Source: Agrocybe praecox
Lineage: Eukaryota > Basidiomycota > Agaricomycetes > Agaricales > Agrocybaceae
Length of the DNA: 64,000 nucleotides
Assembly (NCBI GenBank): GCA_964017145.1
Contig: OZ024847.1
Span: 558,001 to 622,000 of the forward strand
Reading direction: 5' to 3'
Each line of letters begins with the position of its first letter. Position 1 is the stretch's first letter. The notes beneath the pieces are model-generated. The model was not told where the DNA came from. It saw only the letters and a program-made list of their open reading frames with translations, and ran no database searches. The translations under genes were made by a program, and so were the position numbers. Shown here one piece after another: positions 11,831-23,983 of this stretch.

Positions 11831-12420
11831 TCCTATTCGAAAGAGCTCATTGGACAATCATTTCCCAGAAGACCCCTATTTCAGGATAATGATGTCATGT
11901 TATTTCGCGAGTTTCAGAACTTCTTGGTGCCTTTCGAGGATCACTGATGCCTCTGCTTGTAATAAAATAAACGCTTGTGTTTAGCGCTCTATTCAGCCAT
12001 GGCTTCTCGGCCCCGTTCGTTGCCGTTTCTTGCCGTTCGCCATGGATGTTCATCGGGTCGATATACACGTGGACGGATAGCCGAGAAACTTCCAAGCCTT
12101 GGCGGCAAAAACAATGGCAGAGACCTCAAACGAGCGAGTATCCAATACACTGCATGTACTTATTAAGATCTCAGGGAAATTTCTGCATTACGGATGCGAA
12201 GCAGAGTAAAATCCTCGATTCGTGGGATATCGTACGATAATGGAAAATAAAATAAAAGTCGGCTTATATTCGCATATATATCTAACTGTGCATCGTATTG
12301 CCGAATAATATTTCCTTGAACGTTTCTAGTGACCAGATCTTCCTCGCCTCATCCATGGCGTCTAGCAAAACAAAATCCAAAGATGATTCAAACATTGCCC
12401 AGCCGCCGCAGAGCTGAATC
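11831..12420. other. Intergenic stretch upstream of the sterol isomerase gene
   Basis: About 590 bases. Two overlapping plus-strand frames near 11975-12240 have no recognisable motif. The part next to 12421 probably contains the ERG2 promoter; no convincing TATA box was seen. Confidence 0.45.
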
Positions 12421-13201
12421 ATGGTATGGGGAAAGAGATTGGCGATTTTTGCCATCTTTGTGGCTTCATGCGCCTGGCTCGACAGTATAAAAGTAAGTAC
12501 GTCAATCCCAAAAACGGAATTCCCCTCTAACTTTTTTAAATATTCCCTAATTTCATAAAGGAACGTTTTTATATTCTCGACCTCGACGTACTTCGAGAGG
12601 TGTCCGTGTCAGCCATCGCCGCTTCCCCAAATGACACCGCGGGAATGATCGACTACATTGTGGCTAACCTCACTGAGACGTACGCGTCCTCGAATATCCA
12701 CCTGAATGTAAGACAGGAATGGGTGTTCAACAATGCCGGGGGTGCCATGGGCGCTATGTATCTTATTCATGCTAGTGTCACCGAGTATTTGATTATTTTT
12801 GGCACACCTCTCGGTACGGAAGGCCACACGGGACTGCATACTGCGGACGATTATTTCCACATTCTTGTTGGGGAACAGTGGGTATTTGAGCCTGGTCAGT
12901 TGGAGAAGGTTGTGTATCGCCCCGGGGATATGAATCTTATGAAGCGCGGTGTGGCGAGGCAGTATAAGATGCACGAAGGGTGCTGGGCTCTAGAATACGC
13001 TCGAGGTACTACACCCGTGTTATCTCAGCATATTGTGATATTAGTACTGACTCTTTCCATTGTCTAGGATGGATTCCGCTCATGTTACCTTTCGGTTTCC
13101 TCGACACCTTCACTTCCACTCTTGACTTCCCAACGCTGTATCATACTATCCGTATTACGGGAAGGGAGATGCTCAAGAATTTGCTTATATTGAAGTTATA
13201 G
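12421..13201 (+). CDS. ERG2: C-8 sterol isomerase (ERG2 / sigma-1-receptor family)
   Basis: Exons 12421-12492, 12561-13005 and 13068-13201 join in frame to about 216 aa, the usual length for fungal ERG2 (yeast about 222). The enzyme moves the sterol double bond from C8 to C7 (fecosterol to episterol) in ergosterol synthesis in the endoplasmic reticulum. The N-terminus [20 protein letters not shown] is a single membrane anchor. Family blocks follow: [40 protein letters not shown], the acidic [47 protein letters not shown], and the tail [19 protein letters not shown]. Both conserved acidic/His-rich patches are visible, so the enzyme is likely active. I cannot tell whether this is the only copy in the genome. 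The gene looks ordinary and has no duplicate in the window. Confidence 0.93.
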
Positions 13202-14996
13202 TAGAACAAGTTTCCCCATAGTGTTTGACGTACCCACCCTCGCATATTGTGATACTTATATAGTTTACCAGTTTGGGATGGTACTCGATAAATATGCATA
13301 TCATTAAGAGACGTCTTGATCCACCAGGTTGTACTTAGACGAATAGGATTACGACGAACGTCTGGGTCAAACCTGATGAGAAAAACGGTCGAGATAAATT
13401 TGTAACATGTCATAGACCTTTACGGGCGAACAGATGTGTTACCTACTTCTGATGATCACATACCAAAGACATAAATGTCGGTTCTTTGCTGTGTAATGGG
13501 AATAACAGCTCCGCTCAAAGGCTTACACCTCAGTATTACTATTACGGCATGCAGTATCTGAAAGAATTGACCCTTCATTGTCGAGGAACTACTAAAATGT
13601 GTCATTTTCTTCCACGCCTTGCAAAGTTTGCATTCTAAGTATGTCCCTTGAGATGCACAGTTTCCCATGTTCTGCTGGGTTTGAGTTTCCATGGCTACTG
13701 GAATGGAGCGGCCGTGATGGCTTGATTTACAGCACCTCATGCCACAACGTGCCGAATCTGACTTCGGAACCTGGGTCAATTTTCTGCTCAAAGTTGATTA
13801 TCAGCAGATCATCAATTCTTTTATGCCTATTTTTATTACTTAAAAGCTTCTAAGCTACTTTTCTCAAGCGCAGACGTATTATAAGAAGAAAAACAGCAAA
13901 ACAGAGATTGCAGTAGTCAGGACTCCAACAGGACTCAGAACCCTTCTTGAAATTGAAGAAAGCGCGACGCGTTCCAATCACGCTTATATCACGTGTACAC
14001 AGGTCACATAAATTTTACATAACTGACGTGAGAGCCCAGTGACTGAATATTTCCCCGTTCTGTCCGGGCCTGCATCGCAGAAAAAACTAATGCTCTGGAC
14101 ATCCGACAATACGACTATACAAGTGGCCAATGATTGACATCCTACCGTTCCATGTATCCAATGGTGCTCACTGGTGTTCAAAAGCCTCGCTCATTATTCC
14201 AACGTCGGTTCAACAGTACTGGTAAGTTTTTATATGTCAAGATCTTGAAAATCTGATTCGAATCAGCTATAGCACTTGTATCTGACAATACGACCCTATC
14301 TATAGGTCTACATGCTTGTATACATGGGCTATGGATTCCCGACGTTGCATAGCACCAATTAAGGTCTTACCGTCGGCGTCGCGGACTTATCAGGCACAAT
14401 GTATCAAATGACCTGTGCCAGACAGCTTCGTTTCTATGGACTTTTTGGAGCTGCTGAGAGGTTCCCACAACTTTGGAACCATGCGAAATCATATTCCAAT
14501 CCAAAAGTAAGCCCCAGTCTCTCCTAGAGCATCCAGACATTAACTAGCAAAATATTTGTGAAGTTGAATTAACCCTCTTTGAGCGCCCATTCGGTACTCC
14601 CAGTGACACAGAGGTCATAGAATGCATGACTGGTTTGGTTTACTGTTGCTGAAGGTTAACATCACTTAACTGTTAACTGTTATGCGCAAATTTCGGCAAG
14701 GTTTATGTCTATATGTCTATCCAATTCTCATCTGTTCCAACGTTATGATTGGTCCGTCTATGCCGGTTTGGGATGACAAATACTTACCGCCATATGCATA
14801 CGCATCGCAGCAGGGTCAGGTCAATTGAAACAGGCTGTGTAACACATCACGCCCTGTTAAGAACCTGAGAACGCGACTATTTCTCTCCAGTTTCTGGCGA
14901 GCCAACCTTCAAGCACGGCTTTCCAGAGCTCGTCGCTGTTCCTCTCCTTCGCATTCCACTACCCTTGTATTATTCCTCCCTTCGCAAACCCATACA
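13202..14996. other. Long intergenic stretch, no gene recognised
   Basis: About 1.8 kb between the sterol isomerase and the kinase. Frames on both strands near 13456-13850 overlap each other and show no family motif. Near 14398-14520 a short frame reads MYQMTCARQLRFYGLFGAAE, perhaps a remnant, but I cannot place it. The last ~100 bases before 14997 are pyrimidine-rich, as is common in fungal promoters and leaders. Confidence 0.45.
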
Positions 14997-16682
14997 ATGG
15001 CAGTTCCTTACTTCCAATTCCACCTTCCGGAAACTTTCGACGAGGGTGTCGAGAACGACAGCGAGTTCAATATATCGAGTTCTCCGCTCAAACAGTCTGG
15101 ACGGCGCCGGTCAAGAACTGTGGTCGACTTTGATCAGAATCGCCTTCAAGTCGAGGGGATAGCGCCCGTCATTCAAGGGTGGCCAAATGGGTTGAGACGA
15201 TCCCTTTCCCACATGCGCCTTGGGCCCCTTCATGTATCAATTCCTACCTCAAACAATACGCAGGCATTCTCAAGAAGACCGCCGGTGACTGGGATATACA
15301 CACCTCAGTCTTCTGAAAGCTCTCCAGAGCTCGAGACACCTGCTACTTTGGGTTCTCCGATTGCTGGGGTCGTCGACCTCACCAAAAGTATTACCACGAA
15401 GTCCCCTTACGCTGTAGCCCACGGAGGTCTGTCTGATATTTATCTGGGGGAATGGCGTCGTACGGATGAGGATTTGGCTGAGGTTCCAGGAGAGAAAAGA
15501 ATTGTGGTGGTAAATATAATTCTACCTTCTTGATGCTTGTTCTTATCGCACACTCGGTTTCCATTCAGGTTGCCATCAAGCTACTTCGGATTCTCGCTGC
15601 GAAAGACCATGATGATGTTCGATCACGGAAGGTACGTTACAGTCTCAAGTGCAGGAATAAAGAATTACGGACATAAAACGTTAATCTGCGTCGCCACAGA
15701 AACTTAACAGGGAGGTCTACGTATGGCATCGTTTAGAACATCCCAATGTCGTCAAGCTTTTTGGCACTTCCTATCATATGTCAGGCAGACCGGCCATGGT
15801 TATGCAATGGTACGAGAATGGAAGCGCTACGGACTATCTCGCCAAAAAAAACCCTAACGCCGATAGACTGCAGCTTGTGAGGCTTTATTTTTCCTCTTTA
15901 TACCCCATTGCTAACATCATAGCTGCTGTTTTTTTCTCATGACAGATTCTCGATATCGCTCGTGGACTAGCATACCTCCATACGCTCAAGCCCCGCCCTA
16001 TTGTACACGCAGATCTCAAAGGGGTATGTTCTTCCATTCCTACCTTCAATTTCTCTCGAACTCGTTCCTTGTTCTATTTTAATTCTACTCGTGTGCATGA
16101 AAGCTGATAATTAAACATCTATTTCTACAGAACAACGTGCTCATAACAGACGAAGGTTGTGCTGTATTGTCCGACTTTGGGCTGTCCAAAGTCGTCGAAG
16201 ACCTCGGTCGGCCCACTGGTTTCACGCTCTCCAATCCAGATGTTGCTGCGGGCCCTCTACGCTGGCAAGCCCCCGAATTCCTTGAAAATGACGACGAGCC
16301 AGCAACACTCGCGTCGGACGTGTGGTCATTCGGGTGTACAGCTTATGAGGTCAGCTTGGGTATTCCGTCGAATGATTTCTCGTAATGCATGATCGGTGAT
16401 GCTAACCCTACCCTCTCTCTATTACAGCTCCTTACAAGTCAATTCCCGTATGCGCACCGCACGCGCGATGTTCAAATTATCAGGGACATGCAGAATAATG
16501 TCAAGCCCTGTGGGCCTGAAGATATGGCCCAAGCTACGTTGAGAGACTTCGATCCTCGCATCAGGGCTCTCTTGGATGCGTGCTGGTCGTTCCGCCCTGC
16601 TGAACGACCATTTATGACGGATGTTCAGGACCAGCTTGATGCTCTAGCTGCTGGTACGTCTGGCCCGTCATCGTCATCGTGA
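14997..16682 (+). CDS. TKL-like serine/threonine protein kinase, complete
   Basis: The start at 14997 opens MAVPYFQFHLPETFDEG. A ~140-residue Ser/Pro-rich N-terminus precedes the kinase domain, which begins at AVAHGGLSDIYLGEW (glycine-rich loop). The catalytic landmarks are in order across exons: VAIKLLRIL (ATP-binding Lys), KLNREVYVWHRLEHPNVVKL (helix C Glu), PIVHADLKGNNVLI (catalytic loop, with HAD in place of HRD), SDFGLSK (Mg-binding Asp), LRWQAPEF (APE motif), SDVWSFGCTAYE, and CWSFRPAERPFMTDVQDQLD near the end. All key catalytic residues are present. HADLKGNN is common in basidiomycete TKL kinases. There are about six introns of 50-70 nt. The substrate is unknown. The part from the intron before ILDIARGLAYL onward, with over 1 kb of downstream sequence, is duplicated at 33235-34920, where the N-lobe is missing. 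Confidence 0.9.
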
Positions 16683-17904
16683 TGGACCGGATTGTGTTCC
16701 TAGCTCCCATCAGACAGCGTCTTCGTTAATCGCTACAAACATCAAGTCGGAATAATGTCCTCAGGTCGTCAGCACCCTTTTTTTCAAGCAGGCTCTGCTC
16801 TTTAAACTTCGTCCCACATTTCTATATCCATCTATCACCTTTACATTTCACACCTACGACGCCCGTTCGCACTTCCGTCGTTAACCAAACTCGACCGTCT
16901 TCAGGAAAATCTGAAACTTACGGAAATAGACTTTCCAGGACGTGGCTTTCTTGCTTTGCTTTCATCTTGTTGTTTTTTTACTTCCTTCGTTGCACTCCTA
17001 GAACAATTCCTACGTCTAACGTTCTCATTCCATCCACAATGTCGCAGCACCACTATTTTCTTCCATTTCCCTTCTTGGCCTGGAGTAACTACCCATCGAG
17101 GTTGTTTCTCTGAAGCCCTAACACCTAATTCCACTCAACATTCGAATTTTCGAATTTCCCCTAGTCACTGTGTGACGTGACTTGGCCGGCCAGGCATCCC
17201 TTCAAATCCCGAATCCCGCCTTGAGCTCGAATTTTGCTCTGGCCTGCCCATGCCCCTTGCAATCTGGATTCTTTTCGTGTTTTGCTTCCTTCTTATCTTA
17301 TTTCTGCCATAATTCCTTCGCAACTTCCCCTCGGTTTTCGGCGCCCGCGACAAATATAACACAGAAACGACATTCCTCCTCACCATTTCTTTGCACTCTC
17401 TCTCTCTTTGGTCATAATCGCTCTCGTTGCTGGAACACGTCTACAATCGGAAACATCCCTTGGTCTCTAAATGATACATATATACATGCATGCACACACG
17501 TAATGATAATTCAAGCCACAATAACCACTCCTTTCTTCATCCTGTATCAGATGCCGTATTCGCACTTTCCTCCTCCCGATCCTCTTGTATCCTCCCTCCT
17601 ATCCCCAACAAATCCTAACGAGCGCACGCACCCTACGATGATACGGACAATCAAACAATTTACTAATTTCTGTAAAAAGTCGTAAAATGTACTACATAGA
17701 TTCACTAATAACCAATGCACCGCTTCCTAGTCAAATGATAACTGAATACAGGTTAACCTGTCAACGTCGTCCCTCTCCACTGGCCGATATTAGGAAAGGG
17801 AAGTTCGATATCGAAGGTCTGATACGTTGGGACTTGGCAGCACTGCCAACTGGTGTACTATGCTGCAGTGTCATTCCGGTTGTAAGGATCTTCGAATTTT
17901 CATA
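16683..17904 (+). repeat. Kinase 3' flank, shared with the 34.0-34.75 kb copy
   Basis: Pyrimidine-rich sequence after the kinase stop, nearly identical to 34045-34753 except that about 490 bases (roughly 17000-17480) are absent from the other copy. A 167-codon frame at 17182-17685 lies across that gap and is not preserved in the duplicate, so I treat it as non-coding. The stretch probably includes the kinase 3' UTR. Confidence 0.6.
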
Positions 17905-19115
17905 ACTGGAAGCTAGGAAGCTGTGGTACATATATTTTTCTTCCATTGAGAAGGATGGAAGAACGTCTTCGTTTCCTCCCATGGCACAATTGGCGTCCAT
18001 GCCGCCACTGATGCATTTCTCAACATAGACCGCAGTCTTTGGTTTTCATGATATTGATCCGTGTCACGAAAACTGACGTACGACTTTCGTACCTCCAAGG
18101 CGAAATGTCTTTGTCCGCCCGCGCAGTCAACTTTGACCATCCAGCAACCTCGGTATCGAGAACACCTCGGAGGACCGTGAATATCCTGGTGATGTTGGCT
18201 GGAGGAGGATCGATATGGTGCGGGGCAGCTTGCTCATACGAGACAAGTACCTGTCCTGTTGGTTTTTTTTTGCCCTGGTCAGAGACGACTTCGATGGTGA
18301 AGGATTAAAGAAGCAATTTCACGTACGTAATAAAGGATGTACGAGCTTCGAGACCTAAGGCCAGTAGTGCCCTGCCGAGGTAGGGTGTAATTTTGTCAGC
18401 CGGTACCAGGACTGAATCGTGGGCGGTCAAAGTAGCTTCTTTGGGGTTGAAACTCTTATTTATATTTCGTCGACATTCTGTCAAAATTGATGAAGGGAGA
18501 GCATAGGTTGAAATTTGAGGGTAGGTCCTGGGATGACAGAGTTGACAGATAAGCCCACGTCCAAGTTACGAATTCAAAAAAACAAAAACAAAGGCTAGTA
18601 CTTACTGAGCTTCCCAGAACACGTCCAGCCTAGTTTCCAATTCCTTCAAATCACCACCTGCCTTGGTTTAAGCTCCTCAGGAGACATGCTGGTTGCTTTG
18701 AGGAGCCGAGCGAGAGGTAATCCAGTACAACTGGATAAATAGCCGATAGATCCCACCGTGGTGCAAGAGAAAGGGAGACCAAAGCTTCAAGGACCGTCGG
18801 CGAAGAGATGTATATGTCGGGCTTTGCTCCGCGTTGGGTTCCGAGAACAGATAATCCCAGGTCTTTTCCATAGGACTCCACTAAGCGTGTCCAGTCTTCG
18901 TCATGAAAAAGCCTGCGTAGGGAATCATGATGAAGGTAGAAATCCGAAGGGACTAGATATTTGGGTCTGCGTAGTTCGCGTAAGATTCGGTCTCATGGCG
19001 TGCAGGGCGAGGTATGTACAGTTCCGACAACAACTGACTATTGAATCTAGTTTTCGCTCTTGACCGGAACCGCGTTCACTGTAGTTAAGTCAACATCATT
19101 GGGAGATTCTATAAA
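17905..19115 (-). pseudogene. Fragmented member of a conserved basidiomycete protein family (GLxxEARTSFIT motif)
   Basis: Exon-like blocks on the minus strand, from about 19115 downward: ESPNDVDLTTVNAVPVKSE, then RPKYLVPSDFYLHHDSLRRL and WTRLVESYGKDLGLSVLG (to about 18690), GDLKELETRLDVFWEA, KEATLTAHDSVLVPADKIT, GRALLALGLEARTSFIT, VSYEQAAPHHIDPPPANITR and IFTVLRGVLDTEVAGW. The phrase ALGLEARTSFIT recurs in many basidiomycete proteins of unknown function that I have seen; related pieces occur here at 36130-36760 and 25205-25420. Some joins look like real introns (for example GTAAGT near 18606), but frame changes near 18660 and after 18040 and the loss of the expected C-terminal block suggest decay. 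I call it a probable pseudogene; a correctly spliced gene is possible. The part at about 18255-18410 is also copied next to the truncated kinase. Confidence 0.5.
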
Positions 19116-20170
19116 TTTTCATGACGCACTGGATTTGCTTATCACAACAGGTTTGCGCATACTTTCTAGCGATGGTTGAAGTTTTAGTTCAATTACAATT
19201 GATTTTAGTTGTCCAACCGCATCAAGAGTGATGCATTTGATGAGGAATCCCCATCATTTCTCCCCGACATTCCTCGAAGCCCTTTGACCGTAATATGTCG
19301 CGTGCAGTCTCTGCGAACAGGTCGCGACATAGTTTCAATGCCAGCTAGACGTAAGTGAAGAAATGATTAGCCATGCCGCCATATATGATGTTTAAAAACG
19401 AGAATGCCTACGAAATAGTTGGGTCCCCACCATGCTGGCCTGTGTTTATTGTAGTGCGTGTAAGAATTTTTTTTGGAATTCTTCAAGATGCGGTGGGATG
19501 TAACTTTCTCGTGTCCTTGCTTGTTCGATTATCAGAATGTTGAAGTATAGTTGGAATTGAGTTGGAAACAAGGTCGAAAGGACTGTAATGGTAACACTTG
19601 ATGCATTGATGCTTCCGGTTATGGGTCAAGCGGAGCTTCAAGAATAAAAGCGGAGCTTATAATATCCAAACGTTGTGAAGTCTTCAATGCATCTTATTGA
19701 TATTCACGTGCATCTAAGAGTGGTCGTATGCACTCACCGTATTACGCAGGTGGCGTAATGATTGAATGATATGTGCTATAAAGACAGACATAACTCTGTG
19801 GATTCTGAAGAGCAGCTACATGCGATAAGGTTTAGGACATTTATTTATAAATCGTCGCACAACTGTAACCAAAGTCTAAGTACCCTTCAAGATCTATAAA
19901 CGTCACTAAAAGGTGATACACGGAGAGGTTCAGTCATCCGCTATATTTGTATGCAAGGCTTGCATACAACTTGCATACGCACCCATCGGCAGCAATCGGC
20001 ACACTACTTGTGTATTTAAATTAGAAGAATATGGCCGCCAGTAAATGTAACCAATTTTAAACGCATGACCAGGTAGTAGAGCCAAAATTTATTAGCTTAA
20101 GAGGATTCCTTCCTCCAACGTTCCACAGGCCTCAGGATTCAATATTCAGCGCTCAGCGCTCAGCTCTCGT
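19116..20170. other. AT-rich intergenic stretch
   Basis: About 1.05 kb with stops in all frames and no motif recognised. Short direct repeats of TTGCATAC occur near 19957-19980. Confidence 0.4.
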
Positions 20171-20348
20171 AATAAGCATTGACGGATCAATTTTTCATGG
20201 CTGTGCCAGTCGGGCCGGATAAGCACTCTCACGGCGGGCAAGTTGCTAGCCGCTAATCACTTGCTTATGTTCCGCTCTCAGCGCTGTTCTCACGTCGAAA
20301 AACTTATGAATCGAATTCTCGATGTTATACCTATTATTTCAAACCACG

Positions 20349-21648
20349 ATGCCCATCATCCATCTTAAAGGAGGTTTAAAGTACTTCTATACCGATAGTG
20401 GAACACCAGACACATCGAATTATAGAACGTTCATCATCATACATGGGCATACCTGTCATAGTGGTTCGTATTCTCTGTTATATAAACTGAAGTGTCGGGC
20501 TTATCAGTATATTGGCAAAAGGTACTTTCCAGCGCCTTTCATCTGTAGCAAGGGCAAGAAATGCACGTGTCATTTGCGTCAACAGACGTGGCTATCCTGG
20601 AACAACCCCATACACAGACGAAGAAAGCCGCATTATCAAGTCGGGAACCACAACTGAGAGAAACATGTTCCTCAACCAGCAAGGTCTGGATCTCGCTACT
20701 CTCGTTGACCGTGTCGTCAAACAATGTACATTATCGAAAGAAGGAGTAACTGTTGTTGGGTGGTCTATGGGCAACATATTCCTCCTCGCGTTCGTTGCAG
20801 CTATTTCAAATAACTGCATGAGCACAGAAATCAAAGAGACTATGCAACAGTATGTCAAAGGCATAATACTCTGGGGTACGTGTCTTAATCTCTGCGATGT
20901 CTATTTACTTACTTCATTGGCATTCCTAGACCCTCCTATCGAGGCGTTAGGAATCCCAAAAATTCCAGAAGGTTACATCCCACTCTGGGATACGACTCTA
21001 CCTGAGGAACTTCGAAGACCAGTTTTCGCAAACTGGGTACGCTATCCAGCTTCCTATATCACTATCTCCACACATATAATGGTCGTTGATATTTCCTTCC
21101 TCGTAGGTTTCAAGTTATTTCAATCACGGCGATCTAACGATTCATGACGCTACTCAACTTAACTTTCGAGATCCCGATACATCGAAGGAGCCAACAATTA
21201 CATGTATGACACAAGAGGAGCTCTTGTCAGTCGCCGATTTTGCAGGCGCAAACGGCCTCGACACCGAGATACTTGGGGACAGCTTCGCACCCGCGCTAGA
21301 TAAGCAGACGCATAGAGCGCTTTTTGATCCGGTCGTCAGAGATAACTGGACTGGCGCTAAATTCTATCATCTTTATGGTGACGCGTGTCCGTGGACAATT
21401 ATTCACGCAGCTTGGGTGATCGAAGATGTGGCAAACTCGACGGGAATTGAGATCATAGACAGGGTTATCGAAGGCGCAAATCATTTTGTGAGTGAATTTG
21501 CCTCTCGATTTGAAAGTATTGCCGAGTAATATTGTCCTAGCCTATGTGGGAGGACCCAGAAACAGCTTTCTCTGCTCTTTATGAATGCTCCCAAGCTTTT
21601 TCCCAAGATAATAACCACCCTCGTAAGGAAATAGACAAGATTAAATAA
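20349..21648 (+). CDS. Alpha/beta-hydrolase fold protein, copy 1 (intact)
   Basis: The start at 20349 gives MPIIHLKGGLKYFYTDSG and then TFIIIHGHTCHSG (oxyanion-hole HG). After an intron the protein continues TFQRLSSVARARNARVICVN and RRGYPGTTPYTDEE, then VTVVGWSMGN, whose GWSMG is the nucleophile elbow (Ser in G-x-S-x-G). The phase joins into DPPIEALGIPKIPEGYIPLW and ANW-VSSYFNHGDLTIHDATQL are clean. Near the end GANHF carries the probable catalytic His. A further intron starts there (GTGAGT), and a last exon PMWEDPETALSALYECSQAF ends at 21648. The total is about 330 aa. The substrate is unknown. Two relatives lie in the window: a broken close copy at 27354-28218 and a more distant intact one at 44282-45597 with the same intron positions. 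Confidence 0.82.
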
Positions 21649-22789
21649 TGTCATAAGTAAACAAATTTGGTGCTTCATTTACTCTGCGACAGCCCTGTTG
21701 TTGTTAAGGAGGTCGTCATTTCACCAATAAATTCGATCTCTCATGATGGTGTGGATCAGCAGAATCATCAACGTCGTCGTTCTCGCCTTTATGTTCACCC
21801 TTCATGCCCCTTCTATTCGAGTGACAGGAGTTCAGAGCGAAAGATGCAGTGTTAGACATAAACATGTCTGCGAGTCACTTCCCTAGGTAGGCTACGATTA
21901 TTCTTTACATATTTGACAGTCGTCGTATATCATCTCACAGGAAACCCCGTAACTAAGCTCATAGCATTGTCCTGTTTAGTGCTCTAGACAATCCATCGCC
22001 TTCCACGGTATGATGGGCCCGATGAATGTATTTATCCCATCTGTATGCTCTTACCAGACACTTAATGACTCGCTAATACGACTCAGAAAACAGTTAGCAT
22101 TTCCCCGGTTTTGTCATCTATTGATGAGGATTTATAGACAGAAGTCTCTGAATAAACTATTCTGTTGATCTATATATTGCACCTGAGTATTATCAGTTTA
22201 TACATTTTTGGTATTTCAGGGTGGTATCATATCTAATGAATGTAGTGTAATTAATCTCGATCGATAATAGACAATGATATACCTGGTGGGCGCGACTAGC
22301 GTGATATGCGTGCGTCGCAGGCACTAGAGCTAAGTTATGATAATTGAAGCGATGTAAGTCATTGTAAGCTCAAAAGAAAGAGGCGAGGCGAAAACCTCTA
22401 CGTGATGTGGTCGGTGGGAAATGGAAAGAAGGGGAAGACATGTGACGAGAGAGGATACGAAGAGTAACCTGCTGATAAGAACAACTTAGAAAAGGGGTAA
22501 TACGTTCCGGATTTTTAAAACAGAAAAGGAGTGCTGGGAAGTGTAGTACGACCCCAAATAAAAGAACGATGGGATAAATTTACCAAGTCCATTGATTGTA
22601 TAACACACATAAAAAACGTGGGAATGCGCACTTGGCTGCGCGTCGAGACGGGGTGTTTATGGCGATTTCTGAGTATACGCAAGGTGCGTATCTTACATGA
22701 TAATAGGAATACCCTCCTATTATTTGGTTTACTCACAGTCCGCCATTTTATTGATAAATCATAAATTCTAGCTTACCTTGGGACAGATT
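21649..22789. other. Intergenic stretch, no gene recognised
   Basis: About 1.1 kb after the hydrolase gene. Frames are short and overlap on both strands. No repeat shared with other blocks was noticed until about 22790. Confidence 0.4.
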
Positions 22790-23850
22790 GCAGAAAGCAA
22801 ACGTCTACCCTGGGCCTGACACAGTGTCCAGCGAACGGAAGGAACTTTACAAAAACTAAATAGGAGTAAAGGAAGGGCACTGTCCATGTGTGCGCAAGAA
22901 GAGGTTTTGGAGCGATCCAATTCAGTGGCATCCTATGAAAAATAGAAAGGCATCAACCGAGTTAACTGCAATTAATTTGCCACAGATAAAATCTCGCTTC
23001 AAAGTATTCTAGGCCGAAATATCATGAATAAATACGGTATATTCGTGACAAATCCACGGGACGAGTATTGCTGGCAATGAGCCCTTGATGATTATCAACA
23101 GCTCATTATTATATTTGTAATCATAGCTTTAGAGAGGAATCCGAATAACAGATTACACGTTCTTCCGATGAGCGTCGCTTCCAATACTCATTCACAGTTG
23201 TCAATTTCTTCGTCGGTTATTCGACGTTAAACTGAGTGTTACATATCAAATAAATAAATAAATTCTGTGCTATTTTCCCTCTGTCTGTGTGATGTCACTA
23301 TCTAATAGGTAACCTCGATCGGTGTGGCAGTACAATCTGGCATTTTTGGATTAGATTAGATCGTGCAAAATTCTAATGACAGCGCGCCGTCTACATATAT
23401 AGCCGAATACATCATTCATTGACTTATCGCCACCTTGAAGGCTGATAGACTAGTATACGGGCCCAGCCACACATCTTTAAGCTATATCATACTGTTCCAT
23501 TGGTTTAGAGATCGTGTAGGGAAATCAATACATCAGCACAAGCATGGGAGGAATTTGCGCACCAGTGCTCTGGTCCGGACATGATGTGATGATTGAAATC
23601 GATCACATTCAAGGTATTAGCATATTTTGTTCGTCTTTGTCACATCCCTGACCTCCTTACGCGCTTATCATTTTCATGTCCATTAGCGGTTAGGTCTGAC
23701 TCGAATTATTTGGCCCAATTTATGATTATCATCTGCGTACCCCTACGCTTCGTGGTTCCTCTCGGCGCTTCCATAAGGTGGCGTTGTCAGACAATAAAAA
23801 CGCGTTGACAGATGAGCGTGCCTCTTCGAGCAGGGTTGAGCTACTCGGTA
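22790..23850 (+). repeat. Repeat unit B, copy 0: gene-less version of the small-protein unit
   Basis: Matches the flanks of the three small-protein units (25480-27160, 29985-31374, 36780-38796). The upstream part ends at GGAATCCGAATAACAGATTA near 23155. It is joined at about 23160-23165 directly to the downstream part (GATGAGCGTCGCTTCCAATA). The promoter, the coding region and the intron after the stop are all absent. The downstream half carries the short TGTGGC...GCCACA repeat (23323-23473) and then the CATAAGGTGGCGTTGTCAG segment also found at 38719. Confidence 0.7.
23323..23473 (+). repeat. Short dispersed repeat (TGTGGC...GCCACA), copy 1
   Basis: About 150 bp starting TGTGGCAGTACAATCTGG and ending GGGCCCAGCCACA. 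The ends form a 6-base perfect inverted repeat. The family recurs at about 26821, 31021, 38328, 51600 and, inverted, 58460. Confidence 0.6.
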
Positions 23851-23983
23851 GCCAGTGCAGCGTTGGAAAGGAATCCGAACAAGCATAATCTCTGCATCGT
23901 GAATGAAATTTGGTTACGTTATACTACATCCGCTCTAACATCATGCAGCGGAGCCACAAATTTCAAGGTCAACCCAACGTCAT

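Noticed and set aside
17182..17685. A 167-codon open frame downstream of the kinase
   Set aside because: The duplicate at 34045-34753 lacks about 490 bases that include most of this frame, the composition is pyrimidine-driven, and no motif is present.
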